Below are positions 1 through 10,778 of a stretch of 21,525 nt of DNA, piece after piece (position 1 is the first letter of the stretch; each line of letters opens with the position of its first letter). The translations under genes were made by a program, and so were the position numbers. Source of the DNA: Acanthamoeba sp. SK_2022b (Eukaryota; Discosea; Longamoebia; Acanthamoebidae). The notes under the pieces are model-generated. The model was not told the origin of the DNA, did not search any database, and worked only from the letters and a program-made list of their open reading frames with translations. The stretch spans positions 1-21,525 of the forward strand of contig JANDJZ010000864.1 in assembly GCA_027943245.1 (NCBI GenBank), given 5' to 3'.

Positions 1-1254
1 AAACGCTTGAACCTGTGCCTCGCCCTCTTGCCTGAAGACCGAGCAGGTGCAGTACAGCAGGCGCCCGCCAGGCTGCAGCAGGGGCCACAGGGTGTCGAGC
101 AGCCTGGACTGGATCTGGGCCAGCTGGTGCACATCGCTTTCGCGGCGCAGCCAGCGCACGTCGGGCTGGCGCCGCACGATGCCCGAGGCCGTGCAGGGCG
201 CGTCCAGCAAGATGGCGTCAAACAGCTGGCCGCCGCATTGCGCCTCGAACCACTGCGCAGGCTGGGACGCATCGGCCACGACCACTTGCGCCTGCAACTG
301 CAGCCTTCCCAGCGTGTCATCGATGCGCGCGGCGCGCTCGGCGTCTATCTCCAGCGCCGTGACCTGCAGGGTCTGCAGCGCTGCGTATTCCAGCAGGTGG
401 GCCGTCTTGCCACCGGGGGCGGCGCAGGCATCAAGTACCCGCAACGCTCGGCCGGCGGGCTGCTCCAGCCCTTGCAGCAGCAGCGGTGCGGCCAGTTGCG
501 CCGCCGCATCCTGCACGGAGGCCAGGCCCTGATCGAAGCCCGGCAGGGATTGCACGGGCAAGGCCTGCTGCAGTTGCAGGCCGCTGTCGGCCACGGCAAG
601 CGATGGCACGTCCATGGCCTGCAGCGCCGCCTGGTACTGCGCGCGGTCTGCCCTTTGGCGATTGACGCGCAGCGTCATCGGAGGCTGCTCGTTGTTGGCC
701 TGCAGGATGGCCTGCCAGTGATCGGGATGGTCCTTGCGCAGGCGGGCAATCCACCAGGCGGGATGGTTCCAGACCGCCTGCGGCTGGGCTTCGGTGGCGG
801 CGACCAGGGCATCGCGCTCGCGCAGAAAGCGGCGCAGGCAGGCGTTGACAAAGCCGGACTGGGCGCGGGTCGGCCCCTGCTTGGCCGCTTCCACGGTCTG
901 GTTGACCAGGGTGAACGGCGGGTATGGCGCGCGAGATTCATCCCAGGCCAGGGCCAGGGCGGTGTTCAGCAATGCGCTGACGCGCGGCGGCGGGTTGCGC
1001 GAGGCCAACTGCTTTTGCAGCGCCTGGGCACGGCCCAGTTGGCGCAGCACCTGGAACAGCAGGGCCTGCACGCCGGGACGCAGCGGCTGCGGCACACGCG
1101 CCAGCACGCTGCGGCTGGACTGGCCTTCGAGCACGGCCTGCAGGCATTGGGCGACGGCGTCGAGCTGCTGCCAAAGAGGAGGTGCGGCCGGTGCGGCATG
1201 CGCCTGCGAGGGCGCCGCAGCGCGGCGCGGGGAAGAATGCGTGCGTTGGTTCAT
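1..1254 (-). CDS. rsmB: 16S rRNA m5C967 methyltransferase RsmB, C-terminus cut by window edge
   Basis: SAM-dependent enzyme that methylates C5 of cytosine 967 (E. coli numbering) in 16S rRNA. I translated the minus strand from ATG at 1254 and found one uninterrupted frame of 418 codons to base 1; E. coli RsmB has about 429 residues, so only the last few tens are missing. The N-terminal half looks like the NusB-like RNA-binding domain. The catalytic half shows the SAM-binding motif DACAAPGGKT (275-284), the motif IV sequence DAPCTASG with Cys354, and the motif VI sequence TCSV with Cys404, the expected nucleophile in this family. The N-terminus has an Ala/Pro-rich extension of about 25 residues. 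The start codon overlaps the stop of the LemA-like gene (ATGA), so the two are probably translated in a coupled way. Function is well supported by the motifs. Confidence 0.95.
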   Translation of the reverse strand, partial: MNQRTHSSPRRAAAPSQAHAAPAAPPLWQQLDAVAQCLQAVLEGQSSRSVLARVPQPLRPGVQALLFQVLRQLGRAQALQKQLASRNPPPRVSALLNTALALAWDESRAPYPPFTLVNQTVEAAKQGPTRAQSGFVNACLRRFLRERDALVAATEAQPQAVWNHPAWWIARLRKDHPDHWQAILQANNEQPPMTLRVNRQRADRAQYQAALQAMDVPSLAVADSGLQLQQALPVQSLPGFDQGLASVQDAAAQLAAPLLLQGLEQPAGRALRVLDACAAPGGKTAHLLEYAALQTLQVTALEIDAERAARIDDTLGRLQLQAQVVVADASQPAQWFEAQCGGQLFDAILLDAPCTASGIVRRQPDVRWLRRESDVHQLAQIQSRLLDTLWPLLQPGGRLLYCTCSVFRQEGEAQVQAF

Positions 1255-1880
1255 GTTCCACTTTCCTGCACCTTGCTGGGCGCAGGTTCGACCAGCAGGC
1301 TGCGCACCGGGCGAAAGCCCAGCAGCCAGGCCAGCAGCCTGGCCGGATATTGCGCGATGGCGGCGTTGTAGCGCTCGGCCGCGGCGTTGAATTGCTGCAG
1401 TCCCAGGCGGTTGCGCACCTGGTGCTCGGTCCAGCGCTGCTGCCAGGGCTGCAGCGGATCGGGGTCCGGCGCCGGGGCATCTGATGGCGCAGTGCCAGTG
1501 CCAGCGGCGCCGGCGCCGGTGTCAACGGCGACCTTGGTCATGGCCTGCCAGGCCACCTCCAGCGCCGAGCAGGCATGCTCCAGCGAGGCCAGCGCGCTCT
1601 CGCGCAGCGGCCGGCCACGGGCATCGACCAGCGCCGCCTGCAACTGCGCGGCGGTCTGGTGCAGCGCGGCCTGGGCATGCACAAGGGCGGGGCTTTGGCC
1701 TTCGCCCTTGGGCTGTGCCTCGAAGGCCTGCAGCATGGCATGCCACTGGCCCAGGTATGCATCGAGCGTACCGAACTGCTGCACGCAGCCGCTGCGCAGC
1801 CGGGCCAGCCGGTTGTATGCGCCGACGGCCCAGAACACCAGCAGTGCCAGCAGCATCCATTCAAGAGACAAGGACCACAT
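1251..1880 (-). CDS. LemA family membrane-anchored protein
   Basis: 209-residue protein of the LemA family, whose biochemical role is not established. From ATG 1880 it begins with a hydrophobic segment (about residues 7-20) followed by YNRLARLR, the family's typical membrane-exit sequence. The C-terminal part contains ERYNAAIAQYPARLLAWLLG, matching the conserved LemA ending. Between them is a helical region and a less conserved Ala/Pro/Asp-rich linker (about residues 138-160), so the middle is divergent. A longer in-frame form could start at TTG 1934, but that start sits in the T-tract of the upstream terminator; the ATG puts the membrane segment right at the N-terminus as usual, although it has no clear Shine-Dalgarno. 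The stop overlaps the rsmB start by 4 nt, suggesting an operon with rsmB. Family call is good; start is less certain. Confidence 0.82.
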   Translation of the reverse strand: MWSLSLEWMLLALLVFWAVGAYNRLARLRSGCVQQFGTLDAYLGQWHAMLQAFEAQPKGEGQSPALVHAQAALHQTAAQLQAALVDARGRPLRESALASLEHACSALEVAWQAMTKVAVDTGAGAAGTGTAPSDAPAPDPDPLQPWQQRWTEHQVRNRLGLQQFNAAAERYNAAIAQYPARLLAWLLGFRPVRSLLVEPAPSKVQESGT

Positions 1881-1894
1881 CGTCTGCAATGGCC

Positions 1895-1916
1895 CGGCCG
1901 GAAGCTGGTCCGGCCG
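1895..1916 (-). other. Perfect 7-bp hairpin just upstream of the LemA-like start
   Basis: Arms at 1895-1901 and 1910-1916 (CGGCCGG/CCGGCCG) are exactly complementary around an 8-nt loop. In the mRNA it would end 14 nt before ATG 1880. No T-run follows, so it is not a terminator. It may influence translation initiation; if the TTG at 1934 is the real start it is merely coding sequence. Confidence 0.45.
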
Positions 1917-1934
1917 AACTCTGGTTATTCCCAA

Positions 1935-1974
1935 AGAAAAACGCTCCCGCCTGCGCAGGGCAGGCCGGGAGCGT
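1935..1974 (-). terminator. Rho-independent terminator of the rpoBC operon
   Basis: On the minus strand, an arm at 1974-1960 pairs with 1954-1941 over 14 bp with one bulged base. The loop is short and the stem is followed directly by TTTTTCTTT. It lies about 160 nt downstream of the rpoC stop and is oriented to stop rpoC transcription. The other strand has no T-run after the stem, so it is one-directional. Confidence 0.9.
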
Positions 1975-2020
1975 CACATCATCAAGCACTTGCGCCATGC
2001 ACTGCTCTAGGAGACAGCAT

Positions 2021-2116
2021 GTCCCAACAAGAGGGACGCCGAGCAAGGGCCGCCCCCGCAGCGAGGGCGTCGTCCCCCTCCCGCGTAGCGAGAGAGGGGC
2101 AAGCGGCACAGCCGCT
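2021..2116. repeat. Cluster of four hairpins, probable dispersed intergenic repeat
   Basis: Four inverted repeats follow each other in under 100 bases of non-coding DNA after rpoC: 2021-2025/2033-2037 (GTCCC/GGGAC), 2051-2055/2065-2069 (CGCCC/GGGCG), 2075-2080/2094-2099 (CCCCTC/GAGGGG, with an inner CGC/GCG stem), and 2102-2107/2111-2116 (AGCGGC/GCCGCT, 3-nt loop). The composition and order resemble an intergenic palindromic element I recall as common in Comamonadaceae genomes; that recollection is not checked here. Whatever its origin, it would make a highly folded 3' untranslated region for rpoC mRNA, upstream of the terminator. Confidence 0.65.
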
Positions 2117-2135
2117 CAGGGGGTGACACCGCCTA

Positions 2136-2934
2136 TCAGTCAGCGGAAGCGTCACCGGCGACGGCAGCCACGCCAGCGTCGTCGTCAGCCATCACACCGG
2201 CCAGTTCGGCCGCTTCGGCGTCGGCGATGGCGCGGCGCTCTGCGTCGTCCATGGCGTCCTTGGCCTTGCGCGCCTGGTGGTATGCCAGACCCGTACCGGC
2301 GGGGATCAGGCGACCCACGATGACGTTTTCCTTCAGGCCACGCAGCTCGTCGCGCTTGCCCATGATGGCAGCCTCGGTGAGCACGCGGGTCGTTTCCTGG
2401 AACGACGCGGCAGAGATGAAGGAGTCGGTCGACAGCGATGCCTTGGTAATACCCAGCAGCACGTTGGAGTACGTGGCAGGGATCTTGCCTTCGCGCTGCA
2501 GCGCCTCGTTGGTATTGAGGATCTCCGAACGCTCGACCTGCTCGCCAGCGATGTAGGTCGAGTCGCCGGTGTTCTCGACCACGACGCGGCGCAGCATCTG
2601 GCGAACGATCACCTCGATGTGCTTGTCGTTGATCTTCACACCCTGCAGGCGGTAGACGTCCTGCACTTCATCGACGATGTAGCGCGACAGCTCCTCGATG
2701 CCCAGCAGGCGCAGGATGTCCTGCGGATCGGCCGGGCCGTCGACGATGGACTCACCCTTGTTGACCACCTGGCCTTCGTGCACCAGGATGTTCTTTTCCT
2801 TGGGCACGAGTTCTTCCCAGACCTTGCCATCCAGATCGGTGATCTGCATGCGCACCTTGCCCTTGGTTTCCTTGCCGAAGGAAATGGTGCCGGTCATCTC
2901 GGCCAGCGTGCCCTTGTCCTTGGGCGTGCGGGCT

Positions 2935-2969
<35 letters not shown>

Positions 2970-5900
2970 AATGTCGCGGGTCTTCTGGCCTTCGACAGGG
3001 ATACGGGCCAGCACTTCGCCGGGGCCCACGTCCTGGCCGTCACGCACCTGGATCAGCGCGCCGACCTGGAAGCCGATCGTCACCGAGTGGTCGGTGCCGG
3101 GGATCTTGACTTCCTGGTTGTTGGCATCGATCAGCTTGACCTGGGGACGCACGACCTTGGCAGAGCCACGGCGCTTGGGATCGATCACCACCAGCGTGGA
3201 CAGGCCGGTCACTTCATCGACCTGCTTGGCCACGGTCAGGCCCTCTTCCACATTCTCGAAGCGCACCTGGCCGGCGTACTCGGTAATGATGGGTCGGGTC
3301 AGCGGATCCCAGTTGGCCAGGATCAGACCGGCCTTGACCTGCTGGTCGGGCCTGACGGTCAGCACGGCACCGTAGGGCACCTTGTGGCGCTCACGCTCGC
3401 GGCCGTTGTCGCTGATGACGATTTCGCCCGAACGCGAAATCACGACCAGCTCACCCTTGGTGTTGCTGACGTAGCGCATCGTGCTGTTGAAGCTGATGGA
3501 GCCGTTGGACTTGGCTTCCACGCTCGAGGCGATGGCAGCGCGCGAAGCGGCACCACCGATGTGGAAGGTACGCATGGTCAGCTGCGTGCCGGGCTCGCCG
3601 ATGGACTGGGCGGCGATCACACCCACGGCTTCGCCGAGGTTGATCAGGCCGCCGCGGCCCAGGTCGCGGCCGTAGCACTTGGCGCACAGGCCGTAGCGGG
3701 TTTCGCAGGTCAGCGCGGTGCGGACCTTGATCTCGTCCACGCCTTGCGATTCCAGCTCGTCGATCACGTCTTCGTTGAGCAGCGTGCCTGCGGGCAGCAG
3801 CACGGCCAGCGTCTCGGGATGCACGACGTCCTCGGCCGTGGTACGGCCCAGCACGCGGTCGCGCAGCGATTCGATGACTTCACCGCCTTCGACGATGGCG
3901 CGCATCAGTGCGCCATTGCTCGTGCCGCAATCGTCCTCGTTGACCACCAGATCCTGCGTCACGTCCACCAGACGACGCGTCAGGTAGCCGGAGTTGGCCG
4001 TCTTCAACGCCGTGTCGGCCAGACCCTTTCGGGCGCCGTGGGTGGAGATGAAGTACTGCAGAACGTTCAGGCCTTCACGGAAGTTCGCCGTAATGGGCGT
4101 CTCGATGATGGAGCCGTCAGGCTTGGCCATCAGGCCACGCATGCCGGCCAGCTGGCGGATCTGCGCGGCCGAGCCGCGGGCGCCGGAGTCGGCCATCATG
4201 TAGATGGCGTTGAACGATTCCTGCTCGACTTCGTTGCCGTGGCGGTCGATGACCTTTTCCTTGGCCAGCTGGGCCATCATGACCTTGGAGACTTCGTCGC
4301 CGGCCTTGCCCCAGATGTCCACCACCTTGTTGTAGCGCTCGCCAGCGGTCACGAGACCGGAGACGTACTGCTGTTCGATCTCCTTCACCTCGGCTTCGGC
4401 ACGGCCGATGATCTCGGCCTTTTGCGGCGGCACCAGCATGTCGCCGATGGCGATCGAGATGCCGGCGTGCGTGGACAGGCGGAAGCCGTTTTGCAGCAGC
4501 TTGTCGGCAAACACCACCGTGGCCTTCAGACCGCACTTGCGGAACGAGGCATTGATGAGCTTGGAGATCTCCTTCTTCTTGAGCGCCTTGTTCATGTGGC
4601 TGAACGGCAGGCCCTTGGGAAGGATCTCGGACATCAGGGCGCGGCCCACGGTGGTTTCCACCAGGCTGGTCGAAGGCTCGAACTCGCCGGAGTCCTTGTT
4701 CTTCGTCCACTCGGTCAGGCGAACGCTGATCTTGGCGGCCAGCTCGACCTGCTCGGCGTCCAGCGCGCGCTGCACTTCGCCGATGTCGGCGAAGACCATG
4801 CCCTCGCCCTTGCCGTTGATGCGCTCGCGCGTCGCGTGGTACAGACCCAGCACCACGTCCTGCGAAGGAACGATGGAGGGCTCGCCCGATGCGGGGAACA
4901 GCACGTTGTTGGAGGCCAGCATCAGCGTGCGGGCTTCCATCTGTGCTTCCACCGACAGCGGAACGTGGACGGCCATCTGGTCACCGTCGAAGTCGGCGTT
5001 GAAGGCCGCGCAGACGAGCGGGTGCAGCTGGATGGCCTTGCCTTCGATCAGGATGGGCTCGAAGGCCTGGATGCCCAGGCGGTGCAGCGTGGGAGCACGG
5101 TTCAGCATGACCGGGTGCTCCTTGATGACCTCTTCGAGGATGTCCCACACCACGGGCGTGCCGGATTCCACTTCCTTCTTCGCCGCCTTGATGGTGGTGG
5201 CGATGCCGCGCTGCTCGAGCTGCGCGAAGATGAAGGGCTTGAACAGTTCCAGCGCCATCAGCTTGGGCAGACCGCACTGGTGCAGCTTGAGGTACGGACC
5301 CACCGTGATCACGGAACGGCCCGAGTAGTCCACGCGCTTGCCCAGCAAGTTCTGGCGGAAACGGCCGCTCTTGCCCTTGATCATGTCGGCCAGCGACTTC
5401 AGGGCACGCTTGTTGGCGCCCGTCATGGCCTTGCCACGGCGGCCGTTGTCCAGCAGCGAGTCCACTGCTTCCTGCAGCATGCGCTTTTCGTTGCGCGCGA
5501 TGATTTCCGGAGCCTTCAGCTCCAGCAGGCGGCGCAGACGCGAGTTGCGGTTGATGACGCGGCGATACAGGTCGTTCAGGTCGGACGTCGCGAAGCGGCC
5601 GCCGTCCAGCGGCACCAGCGGACGCAGGTCCGGGGGCAGCACGGGCAGCACTTCCATGACCATCCAGCCCGGCTTGATGCCGGACTTCTTGAACGCTTCC
5701 AGCAGCTTCAGGCGCTTGGCGTTCTTCTTGACCTTGACTTCGGAGCCGGTCAGGTCGCCGCGCAGGCGCTCGGTCTCGACGTCGATGTCGATGCCTTCGA
5801 GCAGGTCCTTGATGCCTTCGGCGCCCATCTTGGCTTCGAACTCGTCACCGTACTCGGTGCGCTTGGCCTCGTAATCGTCCTCGGTCATGATGCTGAACTT

Positions 5901-6050
5901 CTTCAGCGGGGTCATGCCGGGGTCGGTCACCACGTAGGCTTCGAAGTACAGCACGCGCTCGATGTCGCGCAGCGTCATGTCGAGCACCAGGCCCAGACGC
6001 GACGGCAGCGACTTCAGGAACCAGATGTGGGCGCAGGGCGCAGCCAGGTC

Positions 6051-6082
<32 letters not shown>

Positions 6083-6365
6083 TCTGGGTCACTTCGACGC
6101 CGCACTTCTCGCAGATCACGCCGCGGTGCTTGAGGCGCTTGTACTTGCCGCACAGGCACTCGTAGTCCTTGATGGGGCCAAAGATCTTGGCGCAGAACAG
6201 ACCATCGCGCTCGGGCTTGAACGTGCGGTAGTTGATGGTCTCGGGCTTCTTCACCTCGCCGAAGGACCAGGAACGGATCTTCTCGGGAGAAGCCAGGCCG
6301 ATCTTGATGGCATCGAAATGCTCATCGGGCGTGAATTGCTTGAACAGGTCGAGTAGAGATTTCAT
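2136..6365 (-). CDS. rpoC: DNA-directed RNA polymerase subunit beta'
   Basis: Largest core subunit of RNA polymerase, 1409 residues, close to the E. coli length (1407). It carries the first zinc site (Cys70, Cys72, Cys85, Cys88), the catalytic magnesium motif NADFDGDQM (456-464, Asp458/460/462), the second zinc site (Cys813, Cys887, Cys894, Cys897) and the bridge helix/trigger-loop region including [18 protein letters not shown] (921-938). The sequence is intact, with an acidic, Ala-rich C-terminal tail. It starts 23 nt after the rpoB stop, with a purine-rich AAGGGAAAGAG upstream of ATG, and is cotranscribed with rpoB. Transcription should end at the hairpin at 1935-1974. No rpsL follows: the str ribosomal genes are not adjacent here. 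Confidence 0.99.
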
Positions 6366-6388
6366 AAGACTCTTTCCCTTTTCAATAT

Positions 6389-8921
6389 TTAAGAACGCTC
6401 AAGCTCGATGTCGAGGCCCAGGGAGCGGATTTCCTTGACCAGCACGTTGAACGACTCGGGCATGCCTGCCTCGATGGCGTGCTCGCCCTTGACGATGGAT
6501 TCGTACACCTTGGTACGGCCCACCACGTCGTCGGACTTCACGGTCAGCATTTCCTGCAGCACATAGGCAGCGCCGTAGGCTTCCAGCGCCCACACTTCCA
6601 TTTCCCCGAAACGCTGGCCGCCGAACTGGGCCTTGCCGCCCAGGGGCTGCTGCGTCACCAGAGAGTACGGACCCGTGGAGCGGGCGTGCATCTTGTCGTC
6701 GACCAAGTGGTGCAGCTTCAGGTAGTGCATGTAGCCGATGGTGGTCGGACGCTCGAAGCGGTCACCGGTGCGGCCGTCATACAGGTAGGCCTGCGTGCGG
6801 CTTTCGGTCAGGCCCTTGCGCTCCTTCAGCTCTTCCGGATATGCCAGATGCAGCATGTCCTGGATTTCCTGCTCGGAAGCGCCGTCGAACACCGGCGTGG
6901 CAAACGGCACGCCCGTGGTCAGCGCCTGCGCCATGGACACGATCTCGTTGTCATCGAGCTGGGCCAGGTCTTCCTTGCGGCCGCGCGAGTTGTAGATCTC
7001 TTCCATGAAGGCACGGATTTCGGCGGCACGGGCTTCCTGCTGCAGCATGTCGCCGATGCGCTGGCCCAGGCCCTTGCCGGCCCAGCCCAGATGCACTTCC
7101 AGCACCTGGCCGATGTTCATGCGCGAAGGCACGCCCAGCGGGTTCAGCACGATGTCGGCAGTGGAGCCGTCGGCCATGTAGGGCATGTCCTCGACCGGAA
7201 CGATCTTGGAGACCACGCCCTTGTTGCCGTGGCGGCCGGCCATCTTGTCGCCGGGCTGCAGGCGGCGCTTGACGGCCAGGTAGACCTTGACCATCTTGAG
7301 CACGCCAGCGGGCAGCTCGTCGCCCTGGGTGAGCTTCTTGCGCTTTTCTTCGAAAGCCAGGTCGAAGCTGTGGCGCGTCTGCTCCAGCGAGTTCTTGATG
7401 GACTCGAGCTGGGTGGCGACCTCGTCCTCTGCAGGACGGATGTCGAACCAGTGGAACTTCTCCACGCCGTCCAGGTAGGCCTTGTCGATCTTGGCGCCCT
7501 TGGCCAGCTTTTGCGGGCCGCCGTTGGCCACGCGGCCATTGAGCAGCTTCTCGATACGGTCGAAGGCGTCGGCCTCGACGATGCGCAGCTGGTCGTTCAG
7601 GTCCAGGCGGTAGCGCTTGAGTTCATCGTCGATGATCTGCTGGGCACGCTTGTCGCGCTGGATGCCTTCACGGGTGAAGACCTGCACGTCGATCACGGTG
7701 CCTTGCGAGCCCTGGTCCACGCGCAGCGAGGTGTCCTTCACGTCGGAAGCCTTCTCGCCGAAGATGGCGCGCAGCAGCTTCTCTTCAGGCGTCAGCGTGG
7801 TCTCGCCCTTGGGCGTGACCTTGCCGACCAGCACATCGCCGGGCTGCACTTCCGCACCCACGTAGATGATGCCGGACTCGTCCAGGCGGTTGAGCTGCTG
7901 CTCGGACAGGTTCGGGATGTCGCGCGTGATTTCCTCGGCACCTAGCTTGGTGTCGCGGGCCATCACCACGAGTTCTTCGATATGGATCGAGGTGTAGCGG
8001 TCTTCGGCCACCACGCGCTCGTTGATCAGGATCGAATCCTCGAAGTTGTAGCCGTTCCAGGGCATGAAGGCGATCAGCATGTTCTGACCGATGGCGATTT
8101 CGCCCAGGTCGGTCGATGCGCCGTCGGCCACCACGTCACCCTTGGCCAGCTTGTCGCCACGCTTGACGATGGGACGCTGGTGGATGTTGGTGTTCTGGTT
8201 GGAACGCTGGTACTTGATGAGGTTGTAGATGTCCACGCCGACTTCGCCGGCCACGGCTTCCGCATCGTTCACGCGGACCACGATGCGCGTTGCATCGACA
8301 TAGTCCACGATACCGCCGCGGGTTGCCGTCACCACGGTGCCGGAGTCCACTGCCGCCACGCGCTCGATGCCCGTGCCCACCATGGGCTTTTCGGGACGCA
8401 GCACAGGCACGGCCTGACGCGACATGTTGGCGCCCATCAATGCGCGGTTCGCGTCATCGTGCTCCAGGAACGGAATCAGCGAGGCAGCCACCGACACGAT
8501 CTGTGCGGGCGACACGTCCATGTACTGAACGCGCTCGGCCGACACCAGGGTCGAATCACCCTTTTCGCGCGCCGACACCAGGTCGCCGATCAGGCGGCCT
8601 TCGGCATCCAGCTCGGCATTGGCCTGGGCGATGATGTACTTGCCTTCCTCGATGGCCGACAGGTAATCGATCTCCATCGTGACCTTGCCGTCGGCCACGC
8701 GACGGTAAGGCGTCTCGATGAAGCCGTACTCGTTCAGGCGGGCGTACAGGGCCAGCGAATTGATCAGGCCGATGTTCGGGCCTTCAGGCGTTTCGATAGG
8801 GCAGACGCGGCCGTAGTGGGTCACGTGCACGTCGCGCACTTCGAAACCTGCGCGCTCGCGCGTCAGACCGCCCGGGCCCAGGGCCGAGACGCGACGCTTG
8901 TGCGTGATTTCGGCCAGAGGA

Positions 8922-8953
<32 letters not shown>

Positions 8954-10022
8954 CGCACCGAAGAATTCCTTCAGGGCGGCCGAAATCGGCTTGCTGTTGA
9001 TCAGGTCATGGGGCATCAGCGGCTCTTGCTCGGCCTGACCCAGACGCTCCTTCACGGCCTTCTCGATACGTGCCAGGCCCGTGCGGTACTGGTTCTCGGC
9101 CAGTTCGCCCACGCAACGCACGCGGCGGTTGCCCAGGTGGTCGATGTCATCGACCTCGCCCTTGCCGTTGCGCAGATCCACCAGGATCTTGACCACGGCC
9201 AGGATGTCCTCGTTGGACAGCACCATGGGGCCGGTGGCGCCATCGCGGCCGACCTTGGCGTTGAACTTCATCCGGCCCACGCGCGAAAGATCGTAGGTGT
9301 CGGGGTTGTAGAACAGGCGCTGGAACAGGGCCTGCACGGCGTCCTCGGTCGGCGGCTCGCCGGGGCGCATCATGCGGTAGATGGCCACGCGCGCAGCGAA
9401 CTCATCGACGGTTTCGTCGGTGCGCAGGGTCTGCGAAATGTAGGCGCCCTGGTCCAGCTCGTTCGTGTAGATGCACTGCAGATCCTGGATGCCGGCGCTG
9501 CGCAGCTTCTTGAGCAGGGACTCGGTCAGCTCTTCGTTGGCCTTGGCGATGATCTCGCCAGTGTCCGGATCGACGATGTTCTTGGCGACCACGCGGCCGA
9601 TCAGGAAATCTTCGGGGACGCTGATGAACTTGGTGCCCGACTGCTCCAGCTCACGCGTGTGGCGAGCAGTGACGCGCTTGTCCTTGGCGACCACGACCTT
9701 GCCCGACTTGTCGGTGATGTCGAAGCGCGCGACCTCGCCGCGCAGGCGCTCGGGGACGAACTCCATCTGCGCGCCCGAATCCATGAGGCGGAAGTTGTCG
9801 TTGACGAAGAAATTGGCCAGGATCGATTCCGGCGTCAGGCCGATGGCCTTCAGCAGAATGGACACGGGCATCTTGCGACGACGGTCGACGCGGAAGAACA
9901 GCAGGTCCTTGGGGTCGAACTCGAAGTCCAGCCACGAACCGCGGTAAGGAATGATGCGTGCCGAGAACAGCAGCTTGCCCGAGCTGTGGGTCTTGCCCTT
10001 GTCGTGTTCGAAGAACACGCCA

Positions 10023-10060
<38 letters not shown>

Positions 10061-10501
10061 GCCGTTGATGATGAACGAGCCCTTGTCGGTCATCAGGGGC
10101 ACTTCGCCCATGTAGACCTCTTGCTCCTTGACTTCCTTGACCACCTTGGACTGCGAGGTCGAAGACTCACGGTCATAGATGATCAGCTGAACCTTGGCGC
10201 GCACGGCAGAGGCGAAGGTCAGACCACGGGTCTGGCACTCGCGCACATCGAAAGCAGGCTTGGCGAGGTTGTACTCGACGAACTTCATCTCCACAAAACC
10301 GTTGTGGGAGACGATGGGGAAGGCAGAGTTGAAGGCCGCTTGCAGGCCTTCGATGGTGCGTTTTTTGGGGGCTACATCTGCCTGCAAGAATGCGGTATAT
10401 GCATCTTTTTGCATCTGCAGCAGGTAAGGCACTTCGAGCACGCTGTCGCGGCTCCCGAAGCTTTTGCGGATTCGCTTGCGTTCGGTGTAAGAATAGGCCA
10501 T
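6389..10501 (-). CDS. rpoB: DNA-directed RNA polymerase subunit beta
   Basis: 1370-residue second-largest subunit of core RNA polymerase. The start at 10501 ([16 protein letters not shown]) is chosen over an upstream in-frame ATG at 10522 because it matches the family N-terminus and has GGAG 6 nt before it. The rifampicin-pocket segment [20 protein letters not shown] begins at residue 515; Asp524, His534 and Ser539 correspond to E. coli D516, H526 and S531 and are all wild type, so a rifampicin-sensitive enzyme is predicted at those positions. The active-site motif [12 protein letters not shown] lies near residues 1083-1094. The gene is intact and lies between rplL and rpoC. The 277-nt gap before it holds two hairpins but no coding sequence, so expression probably depends partly on read-through from rplJL. 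Confidence 0.99.
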
Positions 10502-10661
10502 GAGATCTCCGGGCAAAGACATGAGTCCTGGGTCTGCGACGACTGCCCCACATGGAAAGCTCCCTGCGGGCTTGGCGGTTGGCCACTACCAACCATGGCT
10601 GACGGCGATGCGTTGCACATCGCCCGAACCAAGGCATCTTCTGCTGTCGGGTTGTCAGAAG

Positions 10662-10700
10662 ACACTAGAAAACAGGCTGCTCCAGACCGCTTTCTAGTGT
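10662..10700 (-). promoter_or_regulatory. Long hairpin in rplL-rpoB spacer, candidate RNA processing site
   Basis: A perfect 10-bp inverted repeat (ACACTAGAAA / TTTCTAGTGT, arms 10662-10671 and 10691-10700) encloses a 19-nt loop. No U-run follows in the direction of transcription. In E. coli the equivalent spacer contains an attenuator and an RNase III cleavage site; this hairpin sits in the right place to act as the processing site, which is an inference from position and shape. Confidence 0.6.
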
Positions 10701-10732
10701 GCTCTATGGATACGCTCTCCACAAGCGCCAAA

Positions 10733-10763
10733 GGCTGGAGGCCCTTTTTCGGAGCCTCCAGCC
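10733..10763 (-). terminator. Partial terminator (attenuator) downstream of rplL
   Basis: A perfect 10-bp stem (GGCTGGAGGC/GCCTCCAGCC, arms 10733-10742 and 10754-10763) with an 11-nt loop starts 15 nt after the rplL stop. On the minus strand it is followed by only three T residues, so termination should be incomplete. That fits an attenuator lowering rpoBC expression relative to rplJL, as known for E. coli. Confidence 0.7.
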
Positions 10764-10778
10764 CTTGAGGGGACTGAA

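Noticed and set aside
7..1371. A 454-codon open frame on the plus strand at the window start
   Set aside because: It lies opposite rsmB, whose complete frame and catalytic motifs I translated on the minus strand.
1861..2109. A short minus-strand frame (82 codons) across the hairpin cluster and terminator
   Set aside because: It is made of repeat and terminator sequence, and no protein family is recognisable.
2277..6356. A 1359-codon open frame on the plus strand opposite rpoC
   Set aside because: It is the mirror of rpoC codon use in GC-rich DNA; the product is His/Leu/Gly/Asp-rich without domains, and rpoC on the other strand is certain.
6399..10501. Rifampicin-resistance mutations in rpoB
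   Set aside because: The main resistance positions (Asp524, His534, Ser539 here) carry the sensitive wild-type residues.
7982..10768. A 928-codon open frame on the plus strand opposite rpoB
   Set aside because: Same antisense artefact; no recognisable motif or ribosome-binding logic, and rpoB is intact opposite it.
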